Of a stretch of 64,000 nucleotides of DNA, positions 19,848 to 30,632 are shown in pieces (the first letter of the stretch is position 1; each line of letters begins with the position of its first letter). The notes beneath the pieces are model-generated. The model worked only from the letters and a program-made list of their open reading frames with translations. It was not told the origin of the DNA and did no database searches. The DNA is taken from NCBI RefSeq assembly GCF_910592395.1, contig NC_088322.1, positions 5,081,431 through 5,145,430 on the forward strand, written 5' to 3'. A program made the translations under genes and the position numbers. The DNA is from Lineus longissimus. Taxonomy: Eukaryota; Nemertea; Pilidiophora; Heteronemertea; Lineidae.

Positions 19848-20160
19848 TATCCATTTCCTGTTGAAATGTCATTTTATTAGTTCATACCTACCCAAGTCAG
19901 ACTACCCGCCCTGCCTGTCCCCACAGCAACGGGACTTACTCTTGCGCTCGAGTTGTAAGTACTAAGTAATGGCAGCTTTCACGAGGCAGAGGCTGTATTG
20001 GGGCGCCGCCTAGGTGTAGCTACGTGAACTAGCTAATCTTTTTTCTATTATAAATTGAATAATTTTTCCTCGGGTTTGTCCGATAAGAGTACACAGGCAA
20101 AAGTTTGACCTGGGTAGGTATGAACTAATAAAATGACATTTCCACAGGAAATGGAAATTG
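19848..20160. repeat. Inverted-repeat pair of about 55 bp
   Basis: The segment 19848-19905 (ATTTCCTGTTGAAATGTCAT ... CTACCCAAGTCAGAC) recurs as an imperfect reverse complement at about 20100-20158 (AAAAGTTTGACCTGGGTAGG ... CACAGGAAATGG). In addition, GTCTGACCTGGGTAG at 19815-19829 forms a smaller inverted pair with CTACCCAAGTCAGAC. Such repeated inverted ends could belong to the DIRS-type element, whose termini are split inverted repeats, or to an independent MITE. Confidence 0.6.
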
Positions 20161-21926
20161 TCTCTGGTGATGGTTTTGTCCCTGCTGGACCTTTCCTGGT
20201 AACCTTTCGGAGTTTCTTTTTGCATGAGACTGGACAACCTACCCGCTGGACCTCTCAACACTCAAAACTATCCCCAACCCCCAGTGCATTATAGTAATTT
20301 CAGGTAAGATTTACCCTTGAAAACTCTAGAAAAACATACCCATATACCCCTGAAGTATACTTTTTAAAAATATCTTGGTATGAACCCTGTTACATGGAAA
20401 TTGGTTGATATCTGTTCAACAGTTTAAGAGAAACAGGACTTTTTTGAATTTTTGAGATGGCGACCATGTTTTTCGGATTTAATTGAAAATCGAGGATATT
20501 GTTAAGAGTACATAGATACAGCCAGGTCCAGAAGTATGTATTGGTTTTGGCAGCTTACGGACCCATAAGGAACCGGCCAGAAACCGATAATCGCCTTGTG
20601 TATTGCGTGGTTCGTTCCTCAAATCTACAGCCTTGATGACCTAGGTTTTGCAGCAAATAAACCAAAATAAATTACGTTCAAACCTAGGTCATTACTGACC
20701 GATGATCATTGACCGATCACCCGACGCGATGATATGAACCGAGGATGATATGAACCGACATGAACCGGGAAAAAGATGACAGGCTGCGTCCTCACAAATT
20801 ACGTGATACCGGGGGGGGCCGGGCCGGGCAAACATTTATTTCATTCACAACACAGGGATATTTTGGCCTACATTGTACTTTTGTGATTAGCAACAGTTAA
20901 CAAACCGAAAAATAATAATCCAAAGCTCCCAACAAAATTAAAATCCAACATACAATTCCAATGCTGGTGAACTTGCAAACTTAACCCGCCAACGACCCAC
21001 CAATTGCAGCCGAAGCTATGAAGGGGGGGTCTGGGGGCCTTCCCTCCATTTCATTTAGTTTTGGCCCCCTGGTGGCAAATTTGAGAATCAGACCAAAATT
21101 CAATAAGGGGTTGAAGGAAAGCTGCGGTCTTTTTAGTTACGCTGGCTTCCAACTTAAAACTTTATTACGGGTACGTGGCCTTATGGTTTGTACTGGAGCT
21201 GGCCGGAAGTAGTTCCAGCAAAATAGTTGCATTTTCATCCGAATTTGCTGTAGCTGGGCCAGAAAATGTGCCAGGATACCAATATTTTGAACTCTTGTTT
21301 CGATAGGATTATAGCTATTCACAGCAGAAAGACTAAACGCCCCGTAATTGGCAGATTTTAAGCTTGAAATTGTCGTCTGGTCAAAAGTGGCAAAACGGCC
21401 TTGATCCTACCTGTGTCTGTAATGTACTGAACGCACTACACATAAGGCATTGCCCTAAGGCATTGCAGCCGAGGCTGATAAAGTGATGGCCATTTTGCGA
21501 ATGTATATAGAGTGTGTATGTTCACTTCAAAACATTGTTCCAATCTAAATTTTTCATAACCAGCAGTTAGAAAGTGAAGTTTCCCTATATTTTGATTCTC
21601 AATGTCAGCATGTCATTTTGTGGGGTTATTTTGTCTAATTCTTATCAATATTGCCAATAAAAGACATGTAGAGAAACCCAGATTCATGCGCTCAGTCCAT
21701 GTACCTACAGTAGACGTTTTGACAGAAAACGAGGGTGAGTTTTCTCTGTTTTTTCTCTTGATTTGCTAGGTACAATTGACCATGACAACTGTTACTTGAA
21801 AAGTCGTAGTATAGAATGACTCCCGTAGCTTGTTTACATAGGAAGTGTTACCGTTTTTGGCTTTCTATCTCGTTAAATTTGCTCAGTCATTGAGTCGAAG
21901 TCGAAGATCAAAACACACATGAACGC
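20161..21926. other. Intergenic sequence, little recognised
   Basis: A small hairpin (GACCTAGGTTT at 20638-20648 and AAACCTAGGTC at 20680-20690) and two G-rich tracts (20811-20828, 21022-21037) are seen. The sequence TTTTTAGTTACGCTGGCTTCCA at 21131-21150 resembles the hairpin end at 33691. Open frames up to 83 codons show no motifs. Confidence 0.5.
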
Positions 21927-21930
21927 CATA

Positions 21931-23280
21931 GTAAGCGCGCAGCAGAAGCGCTACTATGGTGAACGTGCATACGACGTATCCAATGTATTAACAATGTTTC
22001 TCAAGTCCATGGATTCGTTTCAAATGGCTTAAATTTGACTTAAAATGGCCGCCAGAAAAGATAAACGCGCGAATGAAGCAACTCGACTATTCTGAGCTCC
22101 GAGAGAGAACCACATGAATATTCACACTGTTTTTTAATCACACTTCAATTTGAGGGGGTTTGCCCCCCGACATATGTGTTTTGATTTTTGATGCTTTAGT
22201 GATAATATCCAAAAGATGCTTAAAATGGATACAATTCAATTAAAATGGAAATAATGAAGCAAAAGACGGGCAGGCGTTTCGAGAAAAAAATTTTTATTTT
22301 GAGATTTCAATAAATCTTTTGAATGTATTCCACATGAGCCGTGGTGGGATCCGAAGACACCTGAAGGAGGAATGTATGTTTTTATGGGGTACCATTGGTT
22401 TTGCAGATCTTCTGTTTTTTTCTAAAGAATAATCAATATTCGCTATCAGGCTTTTTATTCTCCCAGGTATGAAGAGGGTTCTATGTTCCTCAGGTTCTTT
22501 GTTCATCAGTCTGGTGTTCCTCAAGAGTCAAGTGTCTTCAAGTCTCTTGGCCTGCAAAAACCCTTTCCAACCAATTTTTTATGCATTAACCATTCGACAA
22601 CATGTTGGTGGAGGAAAAACCTGATCCCTGACCCCTTGAATTGGTTGCTCAGGTACGACCACAAGCAATTGTCTCAAGGAAGCCACCAGTACGACCTCTT
22701 GGTAGTCTTGCCAATATCATGCCAGTGAAAAGGAAGGGTAATGATGGTTGAGGGTTGCAGTTAGGGTACCATCGAAGGAGTACCTCTTCCTCGCTCTGGG
22801 TTAAACGTGTCAAAGGACTGCACCATCATGAAGGTTTGGAGGTTCCATCCACTCAAGCGCCCCAGGGTAAACAGCTCAGAAGGACTTATTGAGAGGCCAA
22901 TAGGGGGGTTGAGGGGCCTTTCTCCCAATGCACTAGCTAAAACATGTCAGAAGGACGGGGGTGGGGGGGGGGTTGGGGGCTCTCCATGTCGACAGTTGCG
23001 TGAGTTCAATAGAGCTTGCACTTTACATTAGAATCTGCCAGAGTGCCAGACTATCTAGTCCGGACACCTTTCGGGGGGGGGGGACATTTCCATTTCTTTG
23101 GTGGCTATTAATGATGATGGAGTTGAGTTACTGCTAAAGAGATACACGGAGAAAACTGTCTATCAAAACAAAAAAATTGGCGGAAGGAACTATAGCAGGT
23201 TCCCAACCAGGGGGTTTGGGGGGTTTCCCCCCAACCTAAAGGCGCCGCGCGCTTACTAGGGCACTGCGCTGATAATATTA
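21931..23280. repeat. Unclassified 1.35-kb repeat unit, copy A
   Basis: It matches 23343-24701 almost throughout, with small indels and changes in G/C runs. Copy A begins GTAAGCGCGC (21931-21940), repeated inverted as GCGCGCTTAC at 23247-23256. The left end also forms a hairpin (CATAGTAAGCGC ... GCGCTACTATG, 21927-21958). It contains G/C-run palindromes such as GGGGGTTTGCCCCCC near 22154 and GGGTTTGGGGGGTTTCCCCCC near 23211. Short frames of 60-130 codons on both strands are partly kept between copies, but they shift and show no family motif. It is likely a non-autonomous DNA element; class unknown. Confidence 0.75.
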
Positions 23281-23342
23281 CATTTTATACACAAAACAGT
23301 GTTGCAAAAAATTCTTCCCAATCATCAGAATGAAATAATCGT

Positions 23343-24701
23343 AATAAGCGCGCAGCAGAAGGCTTTTCTGTGAAGCGCTACTATGGTTAATGTGCATACG
23401 ACGTATCCAATGTAAACAATCTTTCTCAAGTCCATGGATTCGTTTCAAATGGCTTAAATTTGACTTAAAATGGCCGCCAGAAGAGATAAACGCGCGAATG
23501 AAGCAACTCGACTATTCTGAGCTCCGAGAGAGAACCACATGAATATTCACACTGTTTTTTAATCACACTTCAATTTCAGGGGGTTTACTCCCCCCCCCCC
23601 CCCGACATATGTGTTTTGATTTTCTATACTTTAGTGATAATATCCAAAAGATGCTTAAAATGGATATAATCCCGAAATAATGAAGCAAAAGACGGGCAGG
23701 CGTTTCGAGAAAGAAAATTTTATTTTGAGATTTCAATAAACCTTTTGAACGAATTCCACATGGGCCGTGGTGGGATCCGAAGACACCTGAAGGAGGAATG
23801 TATGTTTTTATGGGGTACCATTGGTTTTGCAGATCTTCTGTTTTTTCTAAAGAATAATCAATATTCGCTAGCAGGCTTTTTATTCTCCCAGGTATGAAGA
23901 GGGTTCTATGTTCCTCAGGTTCTTTGTTCATCAGTCTGGTGTTCCTCAAGAGTCAATTGTCTTCAAGTCTTTTGGCCTGCAAACCCTTTCCAACCAATTT
24001 TTTATGCATTAACCATTCCGCAACATGTTGGTGGGGGAAAAACCTGATCCCTGACCCCTTGAATTGGTTGCCCAGGTACGACCACAAGCAATTGTCTCAA
24101 GGAAGCCACCAGTACGACCTCTTGGTAGTCTTGCCAATATCATGCCAGTGAAAAGGAAGGGTAATGATGGTTGAGGGTTGCAGTTTGGGTACCATCGAAG
24201 GAGTACCTCTTCCTCGCTCTGGGTTAAACGTGTCAAAGGACTGCACCATCATGAAGGTTTGGAGGTTCCATCCACTCAAGCGCCCCAGGGTAAGCAGCTC
24301 AGAAGGACTTATTGAGAAGCCAATAGGGGGGTTGAGGGGCCTTTCTCCCAATGCACTAGCTAAAACATGTCAGAAGGACGGGGGTGGGGGGGGGGGGGGC
24401 TCTCCATGTCGACAGTTGCGTGAGTTCAATAGAGCTTGCACTTTACATTAGAATCTGCCAGAGTGCCAGACTATCAAGTCCGGACACCTTTCGGGGGGGG
24501 GGACATTTTCCATTTCTTTGCCGGCTATTAATGATGATGGAGTTGAGTAACTGCTAAAGAGATACACGGAGAAAACTGTCTATCAAAACAAAAAAATTGG
24601 CAGAAGGAACTATAGCAGGTTCCCAACCAGGGGGTTTGGGGGGTTTCCCCCCCAACCTAAAGGCGCTGCGCGCTTAGTAGGGCACTGCACTGATAATATT
24701 A
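23343..24701. repeat. Unclassified 1.35-kb repeat unit, copy B
   Basis: Second direct copy, separated from copy A by about 60 bp of AT-rich sequence. It has a 14-nt insertion in the start hairpin relative to A (GGCTTTTCTGTGAA), a longer C run near 23588, and the same end TGATAATATTA. The shared end motif is GCGCTGCGCGCTTAGTAGGGCACTGC. Identity is roughly in the mid-90s percent by eye, so the duplication is fairly recent. Confidence 0.75.
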
Positions 24702-25219
24702 CTTCACAATTATCTATTAAACATAGATATAACAACAACAGGAGAATGACTTTGAAGTCCCGACAAAACTTTGTTATAAGAATAGCCTCTTTGTATTTAT
24801 AAACATCATCGACGTAATCAAAACAAACCTGAACGCTAGATAAACAAACATGGCAGACCGCTTCACGAGAAGTTGACATTTTCTCATGTTTCTTGTCAAA
24901 ATAACAATGATATCGTACACCTTTGACAGTTGAACTGGTCAGAGTACACAAATAATAGCGACGAAGTAGTCTGCTGGAATTGCAAGGTATTTTTAATGAA
25001 CAATAAAACTGCCATTCTCAGTCTATGCTGATACGGAAAACCGTAAGGAGCTGCATGAACTGGGCCTACATTATTTACCATACATTAGGGCCTACAGTTA
25101 TGAGTTACATACCCGATACCGGTACATAAAGAAATGCAATACACTGCAATATATGTGCTTTGCAAGCCATGTATCCAAACTCTACCAAGGTGAACATTAG
25201 TAAATAACGGTGAACTTTT
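24702..25219. other. Intergenic sequence, no recognised feature
   Basis: A 113-codon minus-strand open frame starts here and runs into copy B of the repeat unit. It has no recognisable motifs and is not called a gene. Otherwise the sequence is ordinary and AT-rich. Confidence 0.5.
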
Positions 25220-25298
25220 GGCTCACCGTAGGGGAGTCTATACAACACCGCAAAATTTTATGATAGATACTCTTAGCAAGGATACATCACATATGATA

Positions 25299-26058
25299 TA
25301 AAATAATAAAATAATAAAAATACCATGTATTAAAGTGCTCTGTACATGCCATGCATGCTCCAGAGCACTGTACAGTAGATAAAAACGACCAAGAAGAAAA
25401 GTTCTAAAAACATTATAAAAGTCCAGAAAATTCGATAAAACTAATATGGATTAAAACATTTGAATTGCACGATAAGATATTAGGAATGTCACACATCGTA
25501 AACGATCTGAAATAGATGAGTTTTGAGGGCTCGCTGGATGGGCCCAATCTCTCCGATGGCTTTAAGGTGGTCAGGAAGCGCATTCCATATTACAGGACCA
25601 CTGGTTCTAGATGATCGTTCACCAATTTTAGTTCTTGTCCTTGGCAGAATCAACGTGTTCTTGGATTCAGATCTTAATGACCTTGCTGGCGCATATGAAT
25701 TCAGCATCTCAGACAAATATCTTGGAGAACAGTTCTGTAATGCGCGGAATACGTGAACAATTAGTTTGTAGTCAATTCGAGCTCTGATGGGGAGCCAATG
25801 AAGCGTTTGGAGTACAGGTGTAATGTGCTCTCTGCGTTTTTTTCTTGTTATAATACGCGCCGCCATATTCTGCACTCTTTGTAATCGACGCAAGCTGGTA
25901 TCAGGTAGACCACGTAACAGAGCATTACAATAATCTAGGCGAGAAGTTACCAATCCGTGGACGAGAAACTGACAGGCACTGTCTGTGAGACACCGGCGCA
26001 TTCTACCAATGTTACGCATCTGCATATAGCATGCCCGGCTAACATTGCCTGTGTGCTG
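25299..26058 (-). mobile_element. 5'-truncated LINE (CR1/L2-like) with target duplication TGATA
   Basis: A minus-strand insertion bordered by TGATA at 25294-25298 and 26059-26063. Removing it restores the CTCACCT element's internal repeat (ACATATGATACGGGTTTTTG-like). The 3' end is an ATTTTATT-type short repeat (25299-25320), usual for the CR1/L2 group instead of a long poly-A. Only the last part of ORF2 remains, consistent with 5' truncation during target-primed reverse transcription. Confidence 0.85.
25489..26058 (-). pseudogene. LINE ORF2 C-terminal region (RT thumb and tail), CR1/L2-like
   Basis: About 190 codons read on the minus strand, ending at a stop at 25489-25491. The open frame extends to 26091, but the first 11 codons are flanking repeat sequence. 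Visible motifs are Arg-Leu-Asp-Tyr-Cys-Asn-Ala-Leu-Leu, Leu-Gln-Arg-Val-Gln-Asn-x-Ala-Ala-Arg, Ile-Thr-Pro-Val-Leu...Leu-His-Trp-Leu-Pro-Ile, and a terminal Trp-Asn-Ala-Leu-Pro...Leu-Lys-Thr-His-Leu-Phe. This series is characteristic of the region after the RT palm in jockey-superfamily LINEs such as CR1, L2 and relatives. The endonuclease and RT catalytic boxes are missing. The frame is uninterrupted, so the insertion is relatively young. Confidence 0.9.
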
Positions 26059-26063
26059 TGATA

Positions 26064-27845
26064 CGGGTTTTTGATTTGACGTACTTGTCAAAGTCCAAAG
26101 GTGGAATGGCGTAAATTGGCCATTTGAGCGTAACTGTGGTACGTTTCTTTACCAATAAAGCTATGAACTTGAAATTTGGTACACATGACTCCCTACATCA
26201 TAATTATAACCTCTGACACCGAATTTCCGTCTGATCTGATTATCGACTTGGCCACCAGGGGGAAAAACTAAAAAAGTAGAAAGTGCAATATCTCGCTTTG
26301 TAAAGTATACCCCCGGGATATAGAAAATATCGGCCCTTTAATTTCGTCGAGTTTAATCTTATTTTTGCATGCTGCGATATCGGACTGTTGGACAGCAATC
26401 TTTGTAATTGGATAATAACTGAATTAGTTATTATATTGTTGACGTGGTGTATCGAATGATTTAGTATCATTCAGCGGAAATAATTTCGTCGGGGATGCGC
26501 GATTTCGTGCCTAAAGACTGTCTATCGAGAAGCAGTCAATTTAAACGTTTTGTTTGTTCCATTTTATTATAATTTTAATGGGGTTAGGGAAGATATTTGC
26601 TGTCCAAATTGTCCGATCATGGCAAATTGCTAATTCATAGCATGCGAATAGATTTATGATATTGTAATTGTATGCAGTTAGAAAATTTGTATTTAATATT
26701 GATGCCTTTGCGTGAATAAACAGTTAGATTGGAGAAAGCTTTAGAAATGTTTCGGCTTTGACTACGTCCTTGTAATCAAATCGTGGTAACCCCACGTAGC
26801 CTGGAAGAAGGCAGAAGTAATCAAGTTGCGGAAAAGGAACGAGAACTTTTCAGCTTAATAGTGACTTGTTTTCAATTTTATTTTTAGGTAGTTAGGTACT
26901 CAGATCAAGGATACATCACATTTTGATTTGACCTTATTTTCAAGGTCACAGAGGCAAAATGGTGTGAATTGGCCGTTTGTGTGTAACTATGGCACGTTTC
27001 CTAACCACTAAAGCTATGAACTTTAAACTTGGCACACATGACCCCCTAGGTCAGATGACATGTGACACTGATTTTCCGTTTGGTCTGATACTTAACTTGG
27101 CCACCAGGGGGCCAAAACGAAAAATTTGAATAGTGCCATATCTCGCTTATTACTGATTAGTTTTTGGTGAAAATTTTATGGTAGATACTCTTAGCAAGGA
27201 TACATCACATATGACACGGGTTTTTGATTTGACGTACTTGTCAAGGTCATAGAGGTCAAATGGCGTAAATTGGCCATTTGAGCGTAACTGTGGCACGTTT
27301 GTTAACCCCTATGGCAATGAACTTGAGACTTTGTACAAAGGACCTTCTAGGTCAGCTGGCCTCTGACCCTGAATTTCAGTCTGGTCTGATTCTCAACTTG
27401 GCCACCAGGGGGCCAAAAGTAAAAACCTAGAAAGTGTGATATCTCGCTTATTAGTGATTCGTTTTCAATAACATTTTCATGGTAGGTTCTCCTAGCAAGG
27501 ATACATCACATATCGTATGAGTTTTTGATTTGACCTGCTTTTCAAGGTCACAGAGGTCAAATGGCGTAAATTGGTCATTTGAGTGTAAGTGTTGCACGTT
27601 TCTTTACCACTAAAGCTATGAACTTGAAATTTCGTACACATGACTCCCTACGTCATGTTACCTTGGACAACGCATTTCGATCTGATCTGGTACTCAACTT
27701 GGCCATTAGGAGGCCAAAACTAAAATAGGTAAAAAGTGCAATATCTCGTTTATTAGTGACTTGTTTTTGATGATATTCTTATGTTACTTACTCCAAGCAA
27801 CGATACATCACATGTCATACCGACTTAGGTTTGACCTATATACTA
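26064..27845 (+). repeat. ~300-bp internal tandem repeats of the CTCACCT element
   Basis: Each unit contains, in order, a GGTTTTTGATTTGAC motif, CAAGGTCACAGAGGTCAAATG, GGCACGTTTCTTAACC, AACTTGAAA-TTGGTACACATGA, ACTTGGCCACCAGGGGGCC, and ATATCTCGCTTATTAGTGA. Similar units appear at 18.67-19.57 kb, 30.7-31.25 kb and, degenerately, at 0.9-1.3 kb. The repeated GGTCA...TGACC half-sites are striking but belong to the repeat. Divergence between units is moderate. Confidence 0.75.
26299..26852. mobile_element. Solo LTR, 554 bp, with target duplication GCTT
   Basis: An insertion that starts TGTAAAGTAT and ends ACTTTTCA, flanked by GCTT at 26295-26298 and 26853-26856. It lies inside a ~300-bp unit of the CTCACCT element: the unit reads AATATCTCGCTT before and AATAGTGACTTG after, which are contiguous in other copies. 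TG...CA ends, a 4-bp duplication and an AATAAA at 26714-26719 are typical of an LTR left by recombination of an LTR retrotransposon. It does not match the 217-bp unit at 480. Element class unknown. Confidence 0.75.
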
Positions 27846-27928
27846 TACATGTACAATGATTCTTAACCTGGATGAAAGCACCAAAAAGACCCAAAGCACC
27901 AAATATCTATACGGTGGCCGTTTCATTT

Positions 27929-28536
27929 AATTCCACAGTTAATCTTTTACAACAGTTTAAAACCTGGTCAACTGCTGATTCAATAAATGGGAATGACCTA
28001 ATTTCCATTTCCTGGTCATTACGACTCATTTTCCTTTCCTTAGTCACAGTTTTTAGATAAATACCTCATCTGCCACAACATCTTGATATTATTCAATTCA
28101 CATACCTGCCACGGTTGCCATCTTTAGTTCCAACACACGGGCAGGGCATATGCAATATTTCGCGTTGCTCTTGTTAAAAATTTCTATTTGAAAAGACCCA
28201 AAAATACCCCCAGCAGCTCAGGTTTCAAAAATTTATAGGAATTGATATCAAGTTCAAGACTGCATTTACTGGTTGCCTCGAGGTTGTTACAACCTATACT
28301 TCAAAAGAATTGCTGTAAAGGTACCAACTGCATTTACTGGTTGCCCCTAGTTTGTGACCATGTACGAACTGGACTTGTTTGTCACAACCTACACTTAAAA
28401 GGAATAGATATAAATAGAGTTAAATGTGGTCCAGACCACATTTAACTACAACAGCTCCTCTGGTGCCTGGCTAAGAAAACTGGCCTATGCCAATGCATGA
28501 TGTTTTTATAAGGGAGGGGACTAGCAAAATCTGCAA
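27929..28536. other. Intergenic sequence with a short duplicated motif
   Basis: No gene is seen. ACTGCATTTACTGGTTGCC occurs twice (28259-28277 and 28328-28346), each followed at a distance by ACAACCTA-ACTT and AAAAG(A/G)AAT, an imperfect tandem duplication of about 70-130 bp. Confidence 0.5.
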
Positions 28537-28567
28537 ATATGTGAATAAAGATCCAAGTTAGATAATT
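28537..28567 (+). repeat. 31-bp direct repeat, left copy
   Basis: The stretch beginning ATATGTGAATAAAGATCCAA is repeated at 29169-29199 with one substitution (A/G). The two copies bracket a segment that includes a LINE 3' fragment. They may be a long target-site duplication or the edges of a segmental duplication. A related TATTGATCAGCACTCCAAGT stretch occurs at about 28577 and again near 30039. Confidence 0.7.
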
Positions 28568-28920
28568 CCATTTATTATTGATCAGCACTCCAAGTTAAAG
28601 TCATCTAAGCGTTACACAAGTATAAGTTTATGAAATACAAATAATTACAATTGCATCACGAATCCCAGATTCAATATCAAGTCATGATTACTCATAGTCT
28701 AGTCAGGTTACCAGACAACCTGACTGAAACTAAGTAATATCTGTAGCAGCATGTGCTGTATCAACATTTAAATTAAACAGTAATGTTCAGTGAATGATAT
28801 TAAGCAATGTTCCCAAATTATCCAACAAATTGAGTTGTCTAAATACACAAATATTAGAACTAAGTTAAAACCTACTAAACATGAGATACATGTAGAAAAT
28901 ATAATAAGTTTGGCTTACCT

Positions 28921-29166
28921 GCAAATACAATACAATAAAATAAAAAAAACCAAAAAACTTGTAAGGCGCTCAAATCCAGCAATTAAACTGTTCGAGTGCG
29001 CCCCCTAGCGAGCAAAGTACTTCTGAAATAGGACCGTCTTTAGAGTGTTCCTGAAAGCAAGGAGTGACTGAGTGTCCCGTAGATTACAGCTTAGAGAGTT
29101 CCACAGTTGGGGAGCCAGAAAACTGAAGGCACGCCCACCAAATGATGTAGTCTTTGAACGCGGCAC
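28921..29166 (-). pseudogene. LINE 3' fragment: last ~53 codons of ORF2 plus 3' end
   Basis: The minus strand reads from 29166 to a TAG at 29007-29005. It contains Ser-Phe-Gly-Gly-Arg-Ala-Phe-Ser-Phe, Ala-Pro-Gln-Leu-Trp-Asn-Ser-Leu, and Leu-Lys-Thr-Val-Leu-Phe, the C-terminal signature of CR1/L2-like ORF2 proteins, too short to stand out as an open frame. The 3' tail ends in ATTTTATTGTATTGTATT (28923-28945). It is a different, shorter and more diverged copy than the LINE at 25299. The right border coincides with the 31-bp direct repeat at 29169. Confidence 0.8.
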
Positions 29167-29168
29167 AG

Positions 29169-29199
29169 ATATGTGAATAAAGATCCAAGTTGGATAATT
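29169..29199 (+). repeat. 31-bp direct repeat, right copy
   Basis: Second copy of the 31-bp repeat seen at 28537-28567, beginning 2 nt past the LINE coding fragment. Confidence 0.7.
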
Positions 29200-30632
29200 A
29201 TGGTCTCCACACTCTCAGTGGAGACCATCTTGATATCACTAGGTAGGTAGGTTCTGTTTCTTGTTCTTCTTCCACAAAACATTTATGGAGCTTGTCCAGC
29301 CAAACTGCTGAATAGATCAAGGATCAATCACTCCAATCCCATTGAAGGAAATTCGATGCATGGAATATCACAAAAAGATTTTCAATATTCTCATTATTTC
29401 CATGACTTTGAAGCATTTTTTGCTGAGATTCGTCTGATCGTCTTCTCCCAACATGCCGAAGCCGCGATTCAATCTGACATGCGCAGAGGCGAGATTCTGA
29501 CACATTTGCATAAGCTCCGCCCCATCATAATGACGTCATTCTTCTCATGGCCGAACCGATCCACATGGAGTTGGTCGAGCGAAGAACGCGTTAGCAGTTT
29601 AGTGACTGTTGAATGTAGAAATCAAGGGTAGGGGAGCCAAAGTAATAGCTTTAAATGCTTATCGATAATCCATCCTGCCCATCTAAAATAGTTTGGGTGC
29701 TGTTTGAATGATTATTGAGCGTGTTATTTTGAGAAAGAGCGAGCGTCCGGAAATAGATCATGCGTGAATCGGCATGCAGATAGGCGGAATTTCCTCGCTA
29801 TTCTTTTCCCCGTTGTTTGGAAACTCTACGCCAACTACTTCAACTTTCACTAGTACTCCATCTATAACTGCACCTAGGCCTCCTGGCCCTAGCCCATCAC
29901 GACACATATCCAGCTCTTATTCCCAAAACCAAACTGTGGCTTCATATGAAGCAAAATCACCATCCATTGCACAGTTTTCCCTATGTGGGGACCATCAAAT
30001 TTGCTGTAAAGCAAATTTCTCAATTCTAGTTCCATTAATTATTGATCAGCACTCCAAGTTAAAGTGCTTCAAGACCCAAAGCATTTAACTTATATGGAGG
30101 ATCCTGACCAATAAGAAAGGGCCTTAACCAACCTTGGAAACTTATGCGATATAGGTCAAGCCAATCAGAAACGCCGTATCATCTGAACATGATAGTTCGT
30201 GTCCCAGGAAGCCGTTGTTGTTTACCAAATATACATGAGGTAACCACATCAAATATTACCTACTAGCAGCAAAACAATAAAGAACTAATTTAAATCTAGG
30301 CTGAGTTAGATTATCCTAACTACAACAATGAACAAATCAAATAAGCCAGAGAACGCAAGAAATGATGAATGGTCTTCCAGACATAGCGTCTCCAACTTGT
30401 ATGAACAGCCATTGATTAAAACAATGACACCTTATAGTGAAAGAGTTAAACCCTCAGTAACCATTGTTTTCAGAAATGGCTGACCAGTTTTGTGTTTTGA
30501 CCTGTTTGAAATATCATAGATTCACCTAAAACATTATGAGAAATGATAACTTGTTGATTTATACTTTTGATGAAAAGTACACCATAAAAATGTTATGATT
30601 GCATTTTGTTTCTTTAATGGGAAGAGATTTTT
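29200..30632. other. Intergenic sequence, one promoter-like motif cluster
   Basis: No gene is recognised. Open frames at 29356-29631 and 29774-30088 are 91-104 codons without family motifs. A stem near 29210-29227 (GGTCTCCAC ... GTGGAGACC) and the motif cluster at 29504-29538 are the only structured elements. Confidence 0.5.
29504..29538 (+). promoter_or_regulatory. Octamer + GC-box + CRE motif cluster
   Basis: ATTTGCAT (29504-29511, octamer), GCTCCGCCCC (29514-29523, GC-box) and TGACGTCA (29531-29538, perfect CRE palindrome) stand within 35 bp. Such a cluster is known from polymerase II promoters. No TATA box at a suitable spacing and no convincing gene follows (only a 104-codon unassigned frame from 29774). 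It could also be part of a repeat. Confidence 0.3.

Larger units (their letters stand above)
25220..27928 (+). mobile_element. CTCACCT-type element (GGCTCACC subfamily) carrying two later insertions
   Basis: Starts T-run + GGCTCACCGTAGGGGAGTCT, as does the sibling at 30633. The microsatellite and first repeat are deleted after CAACACCGC. The interior is made of ~300-bp units marked by CACGTTT near 26140, 26994, 27295 and 27597 and by CAAGGTCACAGAGGTCAAAT-like blocks. A LINE (25299-26058) and a solo LTR (26299-26852) interrupt it. The right end (TTTGACCTATATACTATACA near 27830 and TTTCATTT at 27921-27928) matches the sibling, but the AGGTGAGC/hairpin part is deleted. There is no coding capacity of its own. 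Confidence 0.65.

Noticed and set aside
24097-24451. Open frames in the 1.35-kb repeat units partly kept between copies
   Set aside because: They shift relative to each other through G-run indels, show no family motif and exist on both strands; conservation follows DNA identity.
26064-27845. Repeated GGTCA/TGACC sites as nuclear-receptor response elements
   Set aside because: They are part of a ~300-bp transposon core repeat; no gene is nearby and there is no evidence of function.
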